NCBI GenBank assembly: GCA_963793295.1
Contig: CAWBZX010000027.1
Location: forward strand, 62,001 to 126,000
Length of the DNA: 64,000 bases
From: JAHDHW01 sp963793295
GTDB lineage: Bacteria > Bacteroidota > Bacteroidia > Chitinophagales > Saprospiraceae
Direction of reading: 5' to 3'
Shown here: piece by piece, positions 28,974-38,399 of the stretch
Layout of the letters: every line of letters starts with the position of its first letter
Numbering within the stretch: position 1 is the first letter of the stretch
The notes under the pieces: generated by a model
The model's database searches: none
Seen by the model: the letters and a program-made list of their open reading frames with translations, nothing else
Told to the model about the DNA's origin: nothing
Translations under genes and position numbers: made by a program

Positions 28974-29396
28974 GTGTATGTATTTTTAAAACATGGTTTA
29001 CAATCACATCTTATCAAAAAACTATGCCAATTTGATAGATCTGAATAAAATGTTTAATGGAAAATTAATGGATATATATTATGTGGTAGAAATTAGGGAT
29101 TGGTTAGAAATCCTTTTTAATTAATCAAGGATCATACTATTAGATTGTCAGGTATGTATGATAATAGGAGTCTTTGAGAAATTGTTAACACAAAAGCTAT
29201 GTAAAGTTTCCTCTATTTTTATTTTTTAAAGGTTTATAACCTTTTTTATTAAGAATACTTTGGTATAAATTTTGAACACTAAAGATCGTAAATGATCTCA
29301 GTTTAGCGTTCTAGTCTGAGATTCTCTTTAATTCTCAATCAATTGGTAATTTATAATTAGAGTAACCTTTTTTCTAAGTAATAAATATAATTTGAC
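28974..29396. other. intergenic region, nothing recognised
   Basis: 423 AT-rich bases between divergent genes. No open frame, repeat or structured element could be supported. It should contain the promoter of the MORN-repeat gene. Confidence 0.4.
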
Positions 29397-30455
29397 ATGA
29401 GAATACTACAAAGCTTCACATTTTCCCTCATTTTCACTTTAATATTTTCATTCCAATTACAAGCCAATAAGATTAATCTGATTTCTTCAGAAGAATGTAA
29501 TTCATTCGCCTCTGTTGATTTATCTTATCAGATGCCATCAGCTAATATTGGAATAATCGAAAAAGTTGAATTGGGTGATTGCCCACCTGAAAAAAAATAT
29601 TGTATAGGTATAATCCTATTTAAGGATGGTAGCTTATACAACGGAGAAATCAGTTATGGAATACCAAATGGCAAAGGATTTATGAAATGGCCTGATGGGA
29701 GTCACTATATCGGCACTTTTGTAAATGGCGAAAGAAATGGATTTGGAGAATTCCAATTTAAAAACGGGAGTCGCTATGAAGGAGCCTGGAGCAATAATCA
29801 GATGAACGGTTATGGTGTTTTTATTTGGTCAAATGGAGCTGAATATTTTGGTGATTTCAAAAATAATAAAATGCACGGTACAGGAAGCGTAGTGCTTAAT
29901 AATAATGAAGGCTATTCCGGAGGGTGGAACAATAACCTCCCTGACGGGCTAGGTAGTTTTACACAGAACAATGGAAGTACTTATATAGGAGCTGTAAAAG
30001 ATGGTTTAAGGGACGGCGAAGGCAAAATAATCTGGGAGAATGGCGATACCATCTTTGGAAATTGGGCAGTCGGAAAATTTGATGGTGAGGTCAGATTCCT
30101 TTATCAAAATGGCGATCAATTATTGACAGATTGGAACGAAGGACAAATTACTTATCAAAGTTCCTATATTTCAGCCAATGGTAAATCAACGACTGGCGAT
30201 CTTAAAGACATTGAGAATGCACTTCTTTTTGACAATTTTGATAATGAGTATGCAGCAAATATTCAATTTACCTATTATTTGATTGGTTCGGAATATGATA
30301 CCAATTTTCAATATAAAGAAGCATCTGAATATTTTAAAATGGCTTCAAATATTGAAAATGAGGATAATAGGTTGGATGAAACAATTAATAAGAGCCTTCT
30401 CGATTTAAAGGAAAAACGGAACTCCGGATGGGCTAAACTAAACAATAAAAAATAG
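29397..30455 (+). CDS. secreted MORN-repeat protein
   Basis: A 352-residue protein with a signal peptide (ending QLQA). Residues about 80-250 are seven or eight MORN repeats, each of the YxGxxxNGxxxGxGxxxxxxG type (YIGTFVNGERNGFGEFQF, YEGAWSNNQMNGYGVFIW, FGDFKNNKMHGTGSVV). The C-terminal 80 residues are helical (EASEYFKMASNIENEDNRLDETINKSLLDL). MORN repeats form elongated beta sheets and often mediate protein or lipid contact; in secreted bacterial proteins the partner is usually unknown. Monocistronic, ending at a bidirectional terminator. Confidence 0.8.
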   Translation: MRILQSFTFSLIFTLIFSFQLQANKINLISSEECNSFASVDLSYQMPSANIGIIEKVELGDCPPEKKYCIGIILFKDGSLYNGEISYGIPNGKGFMKWPDGSHYIGTFVNGERNGFGEFQFKNGSRYEGAWSNNQMNGYGVFIWSNGAEYFGDFKNNKMHGTGSVVLNNNEGYSGGWNNNLPDGLGSFTQNNGSTYIGAVKDGLRDGEGKIIWENGDTIFGNWAVGKFDGEVRFLYQNGDQLLTDWNEGQITYQSSYISANGKSTTGDLKDIENALLFDNFDNEYAANIQFTYYLIGSEYDTNFQYKEASEYFKMASNIENEDNRLDETINKSLLDLKEKRNSGWAKLNNKK

Positions 30456-30543
30456 AGAATGTTGATTTTTCAAACAAAGGTTGGGATTACCAAATTTTTC
30501 TTTATTTATTAGAATAATCTCCAAAAAACTTCATAATACTAAA

Positions 30544-30578
30544 AAACCGAGATCACATTATGGTCTCGGTTTTTTTTT
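30544..30578. terminator. bidirectional terminator
   Basis: CCGAGA (30547-30552) pairs with TCTCGG (30564-30569), with A6 before and T9 after, so it can act on both the MORN gene (plus) and the cyclase gene (minus), whose ends converge here. Confidence 0.8.
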
Positions 30579-30595
30579 ACACAAACGCTGTGATA

Positions 30596-32461
30596 TTAAT
30601 TCAAAATTTTCAACAAAGATTTAAATCGCGGCATATTACGGACATTGTCAAGGTCACTGTCATTAAGGTAAAAGTTTCTTTGAGTGAGGCCGGCTTTTAC
30701 ACTTGATTCCAATGAAGTTAGCGCCTGGGTTTTCATATTTAATAAAGAAAAAACACATCCTGCATTGTAAAGTAATACCGGGTCGTTGGGTTCAATGTCA
30801 AGCGCACGCCGAAGCCATTCTAGCCCTTTTTTCTTATCTCCCAAAGCAACCAGTCCGTTTGCACCCAGATAAAGCGCGCGCGCATCGCTTTCATTTAGAT
30901 TCAAATAACTTTCAACAATTGCAATCCCCTGCAATCTTGCTTTTTTAGATAATTCATTGATTCCCAGATCATCGTAAATCTGACCGGCGAGCAAAATAGC
31001 CTGATAGTCTTCGGGTCGAATCCGGGCAGCTTCTTCAAATAGTCTGGCGGCTTTATCCAACTTTCCCTGAAAGCTGCAAACTTTTGCATAATGAAACCAT
31101 GCGTCGAAGAGATACGAATTAATGGCAATGGCTTTTTCAAAACGAGCCTCTGCTTGTTCGAATCGCTTTTTAAGCATAAGTACGACGCCTTTAGAAGTAT
31201 GGGTCTCGGCCAGCATTGGGCCAAGTTTGATGGCTAATTTACTAGCTCGGCTGGCTTTATCTAAATTTTCCTTTGTTTTTTCATTATGTATGTATAAATA
31301 AGCGTAACAATCTGCCAATCCGCAATAAGCCAAAGCATACTTTTCGTCAATTTTAATGGCTTCTTTAAACATTTTCAGCGCGGTGAGTATTGATTTATTA
31401 CTAAATTGATAATAATACTGGCGGCCTTTAAGGTAATAGTCATAAGCTTCAACATTATCGGTTTGCCGATTTTGGACGCAGTGTTCTTGCTCCGGCAGTA
31501 GTTTGACTTTCAGGGCTTTGGTAATATTTTGCGCGATACTGTCTTGAAGTACAAATACATTTTCGAGTTCGCAATCATAACGTTCTGACCAAAGGGTCAA
31601 ACCAGAGGAAGTATCAACTAATTGTACAGAAATACGCAATTGATCTTCTTTTTTGCGAACAGATCCTTCCAAAATAGCGGTGGCATTTAAAAGTTTACCC
31701 AGCTCACGTGCATCCAGATTTTTACCTTTCAGCGCAAAAGAAGAAGAACGTGCAATTACTCTCAAACCGAAAATGCTATTGAGAGCAAGGATGATCTCTT
31801 CAGAAATACCATCGCAAAAATACTCCTGCTCAGGTTCTGAACTCAGATTCACAAACGGAAGCACGGCGATTTTGGGAATGGACGAACTTGTTCGTGGAGG
31901 AGGGAAATCATCACGGACTCCCGGAATGACCAATTGCAATAGCCGCTCCGGCTGATCAAAATTTTTGAGTAAATAGCTACCCAGATCAATAAGCGCAACG
32001 CCCTGAGGTAGGGATCCGTAAAGTTCTTTACTAACCGCTTCAGAAAGCAACACTTGGTTGCCATGAGCTGCATTACAAATCCGAGAAGCTTTGTGAACTT
32101 CAAGTCCCGTATAACCTGTTGCTGTAGCTTGAGCAAAACCGGTATGAATTCCAATACGGACTTTTAAGCCGATTTCAGTGGCCCAGTCCTCGAAAGCAAA
32201 GGTTTGTTGAATGGCAGCAGCAGCAGATACGGCCTGATCCATTCGTTTGAAAACGATAAAAAAACCGTCTCCCGCAGTATCGATTTCGCGACCACCGTGC
32301 TCGCTAATTGCTCTTCGGATGATGATTCGGTGTCGTTCTAAAAGCAAAGCATACGAAGCGCCCAGCTGCCGTGCTAACCTGGTGGAGCTTTCGATATCTG
32401 TGAAGAAAAAAGTGATTTTATTTTCTGAAAAACTATTCATTATATTTTCAAAACGCATCAT
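30596..32461 (-). CDS. class III nucleotide cyclase, TolB-like and TPR protein
   Basis: A 621-residue cytoplasmic protein. Residues about 15-185 are a class III adenylate/guanylate cyclase domain: FFFTDIESSTRLARQLG with the first metal Asp, and DTAGDGFFIVF with the second. Residues about 200-300 match the TolB-like domain seen after cyclase domains (KIAVLPFVNLS, DGISEEIILAL, RVIARSSSFALKGK, ILEGSVRK, LTLWSERYD). From about residue 340 to the end come TPR repeats (AYCGLADCYAYL, DAWFHYAKVCSFQGK). Probably makes cAMP in response to a protein or ligand bound by the TPR part. Start may be the second ATG at 32440. No membrane segment and no operon partner. Confidence 0.85.
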   Translation of the reverse strand: MMRFENIMNSFSENKITFFFTDIESSTRLARQLGASYALLLERHRIIIRRAISEHGGREIDTAGDGFFIVFKRMDQAVSAAAAIQQTFAFEDWATEIGLKVRIGIHTGFAQATATGYTGLEVHKASRICNAAHGNQVLLSEAVSKELYGSLPQGVALIDLGSYLLKNFDQPERLLQLVIPGVRDDFPPPRTSSSIPKIAVLPFVNLSSEPEQEYFCDGISEEIILALNSIFGLRVIARSSSFALKGKNLDARELGKLLNATAILEGSVRKKEDQLRISVQLVDTSSGLTLWSERYDCELENVFVLQDSIAQNITKALKVKLLPEQEHCVQNRQTDNVEAYDYYLKGRQYYYQFSNKSILTALKMFKEAIKIDEKYALAYCGLADCYAYLYIHNEKTKENLDKASRASKLAIKLGPMLAETHTSKGVVLMLKKRFEQAEARFEKAIAINSYLFDAWFHYAKVCSFQGKLDKAARLFEEAARIRPEDYQAILLAGQIYDDLGINELSKKARLQGIAIVESYLNLNESDARALYLGANGLVALGDKKKGLEWLRRALDIEPNDPVLLYNAGCVFSLLNMKTQALTSLESSVKAGLTQRNFYLNDSDLDNVRNMPRFKSLLKILN

Positions 32462-32763
32462 TTATCGATGGTTCAAAACGCCATGGGTTATTAAATACTC
32501 TATTTATTTTGAAGAGTTATATACTGTTTGAAAGTAGTACAATTCCTCCTTTTAGAAAATTGCCGCAAAGATAGCTGAAAATTGAAGTAAACTGTATTAT
32601 CTTTTATCAAAATAAAAAAGAGAAATATTTCCTTTTCCGAAAGAGTGAAACGCTTTTCTTAACCCTATGGTTCAATGGAATACTTCGAAAAATCAAGGCA
32701 TTTCCTAAACATAAAGTGAAAAAGGGTTTATATTTAGGGATACCAATTTTAGAGATTACGCTT
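32462..32763. other. divergent intergenic region, nothing recognised
   Basis: 302 bp between the cyclase gene and the T9SS sialidase-like gene. An in-frame extension of the latter begins at 32716 but adds residues before the signal peptide and is not used. No repeat or structured element was seen. Confidence 0.4.
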
Positions 32764-34230
32764 ATGAAAAAAATACTGACTATTTTTTTGTTTTTTAGTG
32801 CCTTGCATTTGTTTGGCCAAACTGAAATCTTTCTTTCTGATCCAATTCAGGTTGCTCCTGATTTGACTTATGGGAGTCGTGCACCCCGAATCGCTTTACT
32901 TCAAGATGGCAGCCCCATTGTTTATTGGGGAAAAATAGGCTCAAGCCCAAAAATGTATCTTACAAAATGGCAGAATGGTTCTTTTTTAGATCCGGCATTA
33001 ATCAATACAAATGGGATTGATATTGATTTGTGGGCCTCGGGTCTCGGGCCGCAATTAGCTACATTTGGTAATACTGTTTTTTTGGTTTTTGAAACTTATG
33101 GTGAAGGCATCTGGTGTGTTCGATCTACTGACGGTGGTGCAAATTTTGAGAACCCAGTCAGTGTTTATGAATTGCCACAGGGTAGGGTAGCGACCCTTCC
33201 GACTGTTTCCGTTGATAATGATGGAAATCCTGTGGTGAGTTTTGTGACGACAAACAATCAAGAATCCGAAGCACTTTACGAAGTGGCGGTTTCACTTAAT
33301 GGAGGGCTTACTTTTGAATCGGCAGTCGTTGCCAATCTTGCTACTGGATCAGGAGAGGTATGTGAATGCTGTCCGGCTTCAATGGCCATAAGCGCTTCTG
33401 ATGAAATGCTTTTAACCTTTAGAAATAATGATAATAATGTCAGAGATATCTGGGCGACTAAGTCAACAGATGGTGGCGCAAATTTCCCGGAGGCGGTAGA
33501 CCTTGATGATACGGATTGGCAGACTTTTACTTGCCCGACTAGTGGACCTCACTCTATGATTGCCGGCGATAGCTTAATTGCTGTATATTTTAGTGCGGGG
33601 GAAGGAAATCCAAGGGTTTATATGAGTACGATGCATATCAATTCAATGGTGAAAGGCAATCAATTTAAACTGCCGACTTTTACCGGCGCCGAAACCGGAC
33701 AGAATTTTCCAAGAATAGCAGGCAACCAGGATACTTTAGGTATTGTTTGGGAAGAAAACGAAGCATCTTCAAAAAGTATCGTCATGTCCTATTCTATCAA
33801 CGGTACTTTGGATTTACAAAATCAGTTAGTGAGAATAGCTGAAGGAACCCATTCTCAACGTTATCCGGATGTGTCTTACTCAAATGGTGTTTTTCATATC
33901 GTTTATGAAGACCAATTTCTTGGAGCAGTGATGTATCGACAGGCTAGTTTTGGCCCTTTGACGACGGTCTCAACGGTTCCTTCAAGTGCTTTTGATCTCT
34001 CTGCAAATCCAAATCCTTTTTCCGCTAAAACGATTGTCAAATTTGAAAATACACAACGAGAATTGATCACCGCAAAACTCTTTGATGCCAATGGACAATT
34101 ATTAAAAATACAGAAAACTTCTGATTCCCAAATTGAGATCGATTGTTCTAACTTAAATCAAGAGATTTACTTCTTGCAACTTGAAAACGGAAAAAGAGTT
34201 GGCACTATGAAATTAATTCAATTAGACTAA
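32764..34230 (+). CDS. T9SS-secreted sialidase/BNR-like protein
   Basis: A 488-residue secreted protein. The ATG at 32764 gives a clean signal peptide (MKKILTIFLFFSALHLFGQ). The body has sialidase-superfamily beta-propeller features: repeated S/T-D-G-G-x-x-F motifs (VRSTDGGANFENPVS, TKSTDGGANFPEAVD, SLNGGLTFESA) that match Asp-boxes, and a Cys-rich GEVCECCPASMAIS segment. The C-terminus is a T9SS sorting domain (SANPNPFSAKTIVKF to GTMKLIQLD). True sialidase catalysis is not shown, since the Arg triad could not be placed. Likely extracellular glycan-binding or glycosidase protein. Confidence 0.75.
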   Translation: MKKILTIFLFFSALHLFGQTEIFLSDPIQVAPDLTYGSRAPRIALLQDGSPIVYWGKIGSSPKMYLTKWQNGSFLDPALINTNGIDIDLWASGLGPQLATFGNTVFLVFETYGEGIWCVRSTDGGANFENPVSVYELPQGRVATLPTVSVDNDGNPVVSFVTTNNQESEALYEVAVSLNGGLTFESAVVANLATGSGEVCECCPASMAISASDEMLLTFRNNDNNVRDIWATKSTDGGANFPEAVDLDDTDWQTFTCPTSGPHSMIAGDSLIAVYFSAGEGNPRVYMSTMHINSMVKGNQFKLPTFTGAETGQNFPRIAGNQDTLGIVWEENEASSKSIVMSYSINGTLDLQNQLVRIAEGTHSQRYPDVSYSNGVFHIVYEDQFLGAVMYRQASFGPLTTVSTVPSSAFDLSANPNPFSAKTIVKFENTQRELITAKLFDANGQLLKIQKTSDSQIEIDCSNLNQEIYFLQLENGKRVGTMKLIQLD

Positions 34231-34324
34231 TGGTAGCTATAAATGATGAATGATGAATAATTAGTATTGGGGTTGAACCGCAAAATCAATGATTCAATCA
34301 ATCCAAAAACACTAAATCCCAATA

Positions 34325-36937
34325 CTAATCCGTCTTCTCCTTTTTCTTAGCCGGCGCTTCGCTTTCTACCGAGCGACCATCAATTATTCCACCGAAAAAT
34401 AGTGCATTCGCTAGCAGTTTATTGGTTCCGTACCAATAAGCCCGAAAGTTGGGATTATCGGCCATGCAAATAACCCGTCCACGACCCAGGCCACTCACAA
34501 TAATTCCTGCAGAATCGGTGATTAAGTCAATATTCTTTTGTGAACTATAACCACTTAAGAGTGGCTCGGAGGTATAAATTAATGGAGTGGCGTAAGGATT
34601 TTTAGCGGGTTCCAGCAGTAGTGTTCCTTTACGAAAAACAGCTATTTTTTCATTTTGATAACCGAAAGCGAGTGGATGACTAAGATCGAGTTCCGCTTCG
34701 AAAATAGACCCTCCAATGACATTCGCACCGTTATCTGCGGCAATCATTGAATAGTCACGTCTTTCCTTTTTTTCTTTTTCATTCTCTTTTCTTTTCTTTT
34801 TTGTTTGAATATTGGCCAGGCCTTTTGATTTTGCCCATTGAATAGCGCTACGCATTGCGATGAGTGTTCCCCCGTTCCGCATCCAGGTTTTAATTTTTTC
34901 TAATCCGGTAAGTTTGCTGTAACGGCCATTTACCATAATGATCACCGTATAATTTTCCAGTTTGACTTTGCTCAGATCCGTTGTTTCAACCAAAGTCAGC
35001 GGAATATCATATCGCTGATCCAGCAAGTGCCATACTTCGCCTGCGTCATAACTTGTGACTCCATCACCAACCAATAAAAGAACTTTTGGCTTTTCAACTA
35101 TTTTAAAACTCGGGCTTCCCAAATCGACGCCATTGGGTGTAAATCCGGAACCACAAGCATACACTTGCAACCCATTTGCAGCGGCAGCTTTCTGAATTAA
35201 TAAATGTATGTTTTCTGGGGTTTTATTTTGATTTTGGACATTGATTAAAATAGCTCCCGGGCGAAAATTTTTTATCCCTTTGGAAGTTTCTGCCGAGAAA
35301 TTAGCTGTACCGACTTTAGCTTTCAAACCATTTTCTAATAAGAAATTTAAAGCTCTTGGCGCGTAATATTCGTCCCATTCAAAAAGATAAGCATAATCGC
35401 TAAAAGTTGTTTCGCTATTATTTTCGGGTAAGAAGTCAATCAAAACTTCTTTTCCGATCAAGTCGGCTGAAAACTTATTATTATTGACTGGCTTGAAATC
35501 AAGATTAAATGCCAGTGGTAGTGTCCATGCCGATACATCATAAAAAAGGCTGTCCTGAAATGAAGTTCGTTTTTCAAACATTGATTTGATCAGTCGATAC
35601 TGGGTCTGTTCCAAGGGAACGATATAGGAATAATCTGTTGGAAAAACCTTGTCTTCAAATTGCACTTTCCTGGTCGTTTCATAGACCTTGATTTGATGCC
35701 TGTTCAGCAATTCAACAAAATGCTTAAGCCTGGCTTTGTCATTTTGCGAAGAAAAAACAAAAGCCTTTTGGTCATCTTGAGCCGCTTCGCTCATCGCATT
35801 TAAATAAAAATTTCTTTGAAAATTCAGTAAGTCTTCGCGCAACTCCTGGCCTGCTTCGAGGGTGGAAAATGAAGTTTGGACCTGATTTCTTATCGCAAAT
35901 GCAAAACTAAGATCGCCATTTTTCGTTTCCTGCAAATGACCACGGGCACTAGCTTGTTCAAACAAAATACCGATACAGCCATTTACATCAGGATAGGTAC
36001 TGCCTTTTCCATAATAGAAATCATCAAAAGATTCCTCTGAATAATAAAGAGAACCAATTTCATTAAGCGCAGCGGCATGGAAGGTGGCAATTTTTTGTGT
36101 CAATTCCTGGTTCAGTTTTGGCGTCAGTGGATTCGTTCTTGAAGGGATTCCCGGTTGGAAAAAAAAGGTGCTGGAGCTTCCCATTTCGTGGTGATCGGTA
36201 AGGATATTTGGTTTCCAATTGTGAAAAATTCGAATCCTGCCCTGACTTTCCGGATGTTGTGTAAGTAACCAATCCCGGTTTAGATCAAACCAATAATGGT
36301 TGGTTCTGCCACCTGGCCATACTTCATTGAGTTCGCGGCTTGCAGGATCACCAATCAGATTTTTCGAACGATGGCTGTTGACCCAATGAGCAAAGCGATT
36401 CATTCCGTCGGGATTGAGACTTGGATCTAGCAGGATGACCACCTCGTCGAGCAATTTTTCTATCTTTTTCCCTTTACCGGCAGCCAAATAATAAGCCATC
36501 AGCATTGCCGCATTGCTGCCGCTGGCTTCATTACCATGAACACTGTAACCCTGATAAACTACCGCTGGCATGTTATCAATAGGTATTCCTTCCGCAATAT
36601 TTGGATCAGACAGGTAGGTATGCGCCTTTCGAATTTTTTCAATATTCTTTTGATTTGCTCCACTTGTTATCGTCAACAGCAAAAGCGGCCGGTTTTCGTA
36701 AGTTCGGGCATATTCCTCTATGGTTACACGATTAGAAAGGCGGGCAATTTCTTTCATATAAGCAACCAGCTGATCGTGACTGACATGCCATTCACCGATT
36801 TGATAACCTAAAAAGGACTCTGGTGAAGGGATGTTTTTATCATAATTGGTTTCCGGTAGAAAATATTCCAGCGGCTCCTTTTGAGCAGATGCGGATAGAC
36901 AACAAAAAACAAATAAAAGTAAAATGCTTAGTCTCAT
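34325..36937 (-). CDS. M14 zinc carboxypeptidase with C-terminal GATase1-like domain
   Basis: Secreted protein of about 870 residues. The ATG at 36937 starts the signal peptide MRLSILLLFVFCCLSASAQ; the open frame further upstream is not needed. Residues about 50-390 are a peptidase M14 domain: VHGNEASGS gives the zinc His and Glu, SLNPDGMNRF and WFDLNRDW carry substrate-binding residues, and DHHEMGSSST the second zinc His. Beyond residue 600 is a class I glutamine-amidotransferase-like fold without catalytic function (VLLLVGDGVTSYDAGEVW, VIIMVNGRYSKL, GGTLIAMRSAIQW), typical of Bacteroidota M14 proteins. It contains an odd basic/acidic insertion KKKRKENEKEKKERRD. Periplasmic or secreted peptide degradation is likely. 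Confidence 0.85.
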   Translation of the reverse strand: MRLSILLLFVFCCLSASAQKEPLEYFLPETNYDKNIPSPESFLGYQIGEWHVSHDQLVAYMKEIARLSNRVTIEEYARTYENRPLLLLTITSGANQKNIEKIRKAHTYLSDPNIAEGIPIDNMPAVVYQGYSVHGNEASGSNAAMLMAYYLAAGKGKKIEKLLDEVVILLDPSLNPDGMNRFAHWVNSHRSKNLIGDPASRELNEVWPGGRTNHYWFDLNRDWLLTQHPESQGRIRIFHNWKPNILTDHHEMGSSSTFFFQPGIPSRTNPLTPKLNQELTQKIATFHAAALNEIGSLYYSEESFDDFYYGKGSTYPDVNGCIGILFEQASARGHLQETKNGDLSFAFAIRNQVQTSFSTLEAGQELREDLLNFQRNFYLNAMSEAAQDDQKAFVFSSQNDKARLKHFVELLNRHQIKVYETTRKVQFEDKVFPTDYSYIVPLEQTQYRLIKSMFEKRTSFQDSLFYDVSAWTLPLAFNLDFKPVNNNKFSADLIGKEVLIDFLPENNSETTFSDYAYLFEWDEYYAPRALNFLLENGLKAKVGTANFSAETSKGIKNFRPGAILINVQNQNKTPENIHLLIQKAAAANGLQVYACGSGFTPNGVDLGSPSFKIVEKPKVLLLVGDGVTSYDAGEVWHLLDQRYDIPLTLVETTDLSKVKLENYTVIIMVNGRYSKLTGLEKIKTWMRNGGTLIAMRSAIQWAKSKGLANIQTKKKRKENEKEKKERRDYSMIAADNGANVIGGSIFEAELDLSHPLAFGYQNEKIAVFRKGTLLLEPAKNPYATPLIYTSEPLLSGYSSQKNIDLITDSAGIIVSGLGRGRVICMADNPNFRAYWYGTNKLLANALFFGGIIDGRSVESEAPAKKKEKTD

Positions 36938-37257
36938 AATTATTGATTCGAAAACTATAAATAGCGTGAATGTGAAAAGAGCTCCGGGATTTCTGGCGGC
37001 ATAAAAATAGTAAAAAATCAAGGCCTTCTTAATTTTTAATACAAACATTGGAAAGGAAGCAATAACTTAAATGAATCTTTGAAACAAGGTAGCTGGTTTA
37101 ACTGTTAGAATAATGGCTTAGACAATCTAAAAAGGCCAATTGATCGAAAAAAATGGGACTTTTAATAGATAAGCTCCAACTTTACGCAGCCTTTAGCAAA
37201 TGTTCTTTTTTGTAAAAAATAATGTAATTTTGGCGCAAATAATGAAACTGTAAAAGA
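36938..37257 (+). promoter_or_regulatory. intergenic region with candidate promoter box
   Basis: 320 bp between divergent genes. A TAATTTTG box at 37225-37232 fits the Bacteroidota -7 consensus TAnnTTTG and lies 26 bp before the ATG at 37258. No TTG is seen at the ideal spacing, so the call is weak. Nothing else was recognised. Confidence 0.4.
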
Positions 37258-37557
37258 ATGTTAATTATACTTCTGTCATTGGTTATCGGTTTGTTTATTG
37301 CCATGTTGTTTTTGAATGTCTATTTCCGAATGCGGGTGCTGAAGGTTTATAAAATATTAGTCCAAAACGAAGTTGAGTTTGGTGCAAAGCATATTTTTAA
37401 TAAAGAGAAAATGCAAACGGATATCTTTCCAAAATATCCAAACCAAAAAGAGAATATCGAGATCTTTGTGAGACACATGCAATATTCCATAAAAATGGCA
37501 ACAGTCTTGATAGCGTTGATTACTTTATTTGGAGCTATTTTGATGTATTTTCGTTAA
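37258..37557 (+). CDS. small membrane protein with two helices
   Basis: A 99-residue protein with one hydrophobic segment at each end (LIILLSLVIGLFIAMLFL and MATVLIALITLFGAILMYF) and a charged middle of about 50 residues (NKEKMQTDIFPKYPNQKENIE). Topology with the loop on one side of the inner membrane is likely. No family recognised. Close spacing (98 bp) to the lipoprotein gene downstream does not prove co-transcription. Confidence 0.55.
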   Translation: MLIILLSLVIGLFIAMLFLNVYFRMRVLKVYKILVQNEVEFGAKHIFNKEKMQTDIFPKYPNQKENIEIFVRHMQYSIKMATVLIALITLFGAILMYFR

Positions 37558-37655
37558 AATAAATAACATTTGTTCCTTTCGTTTTTTGGCACGAAAACCA
37601 ATTCACATTCGTTATCTAGTACGATACAAATTTATAAGCTAATTAAATTTATTTA

Positions 37656-38336
37656 ATGAAAAATCTAATTCAACCAATTATAATCCTTTGCTTTTCACTC
37701 TTATTTACAAGCTGTTTTGAAATAACAGAAGAAGTTGATATGAATGACAATGGCTCAGGCGATGTGACCCTTACTGTAAATCTCAGTGAGAGTAAAGATA
37801 ACCTCAAGGCTTATTGGAAAATGGATCAGGTGCAAGGCGTAGAAGTCCCCAAAAAGGATGAAATTGAAGAAGAAATTGCAAAAGTGAAAAAAGCACTATC
37901 GGCTGTTAAAGGAATTTCTAATGTTAAATCTACAGCTGATTATGATGAGTTTATTTTCACTATTAGCAGTTCTTTTGATAATGTCAAAACGTTGAACAAA
38001 GGGATAAATACGGTAGTAGCTGAGCTCAACCGGACGCCTTTACCAACGATTAAAAAAGATAATTTTGATTTTGCCCCCGGAAAGTTTACACGTCTTTTTA
38101 GCTATGCTTCTGATTTGAAATTCAACGACGAGGAATACAACAACTTGAATATGTCAGCTCGCTTTGTTATGGAAACCGCAAGAGTGGTGAGTGTTTATCG
38201 TTTCAACAAACCAGTAAAAAGTTTTACTAATAAAAAAGCACAACTTTCACCAAGCAAAAAAGCAATCAAATTTGAAAGTAATATCGCTGATCTGATCAAA
38301 GGTCAAGCTTCCATAGAAAATGAAATCATTTTTTAA
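37656..38336 (+). CDS. lipoprotein
   Basis: A 226-residue lipoprotein with lipobox LFTSC (Cys 20). The mature part begins FEITEEVDMNDNGSGDVTL, a beta strand pattern often found in Bacteroidota lipoproteins that resemble bacterial LppM-like/DUF proteins with tandem helical segments, and contains a helical stretch DEIEEEIAKVKKALSAVKG. It is followed after 63 bp by the DUF4836 protein gene, and the pair is likely co-transcribed. Function unknown; family not recognised with confidence. Confidence 0.6.
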   Translation: MKNLIQPIIILCFSLLFTSCFEITEEVDMNDNGSGDVTLTVNLSESKDNLKAYWKMDQVQGVEVPKKDEIEEEIAKVKKALSAVKGISNVKSTADYDEFIFTISSSFDNVKTLNKGINTVVAELNRTPLPTIKKDNFDFAPGKFTRLFSYASDLKFNDEEYNNLNMSARFVMETARVVSVYRFNKPVKSFTNKKAQLSPSKKAIKFESNIADLIKGQASIENEIIF

Positions 38337-38399
38337 AATAACACCTTGCTTCAGAAATGCAGCAAACCACCTATTTTTTTAACATACAAAACAAACCAG

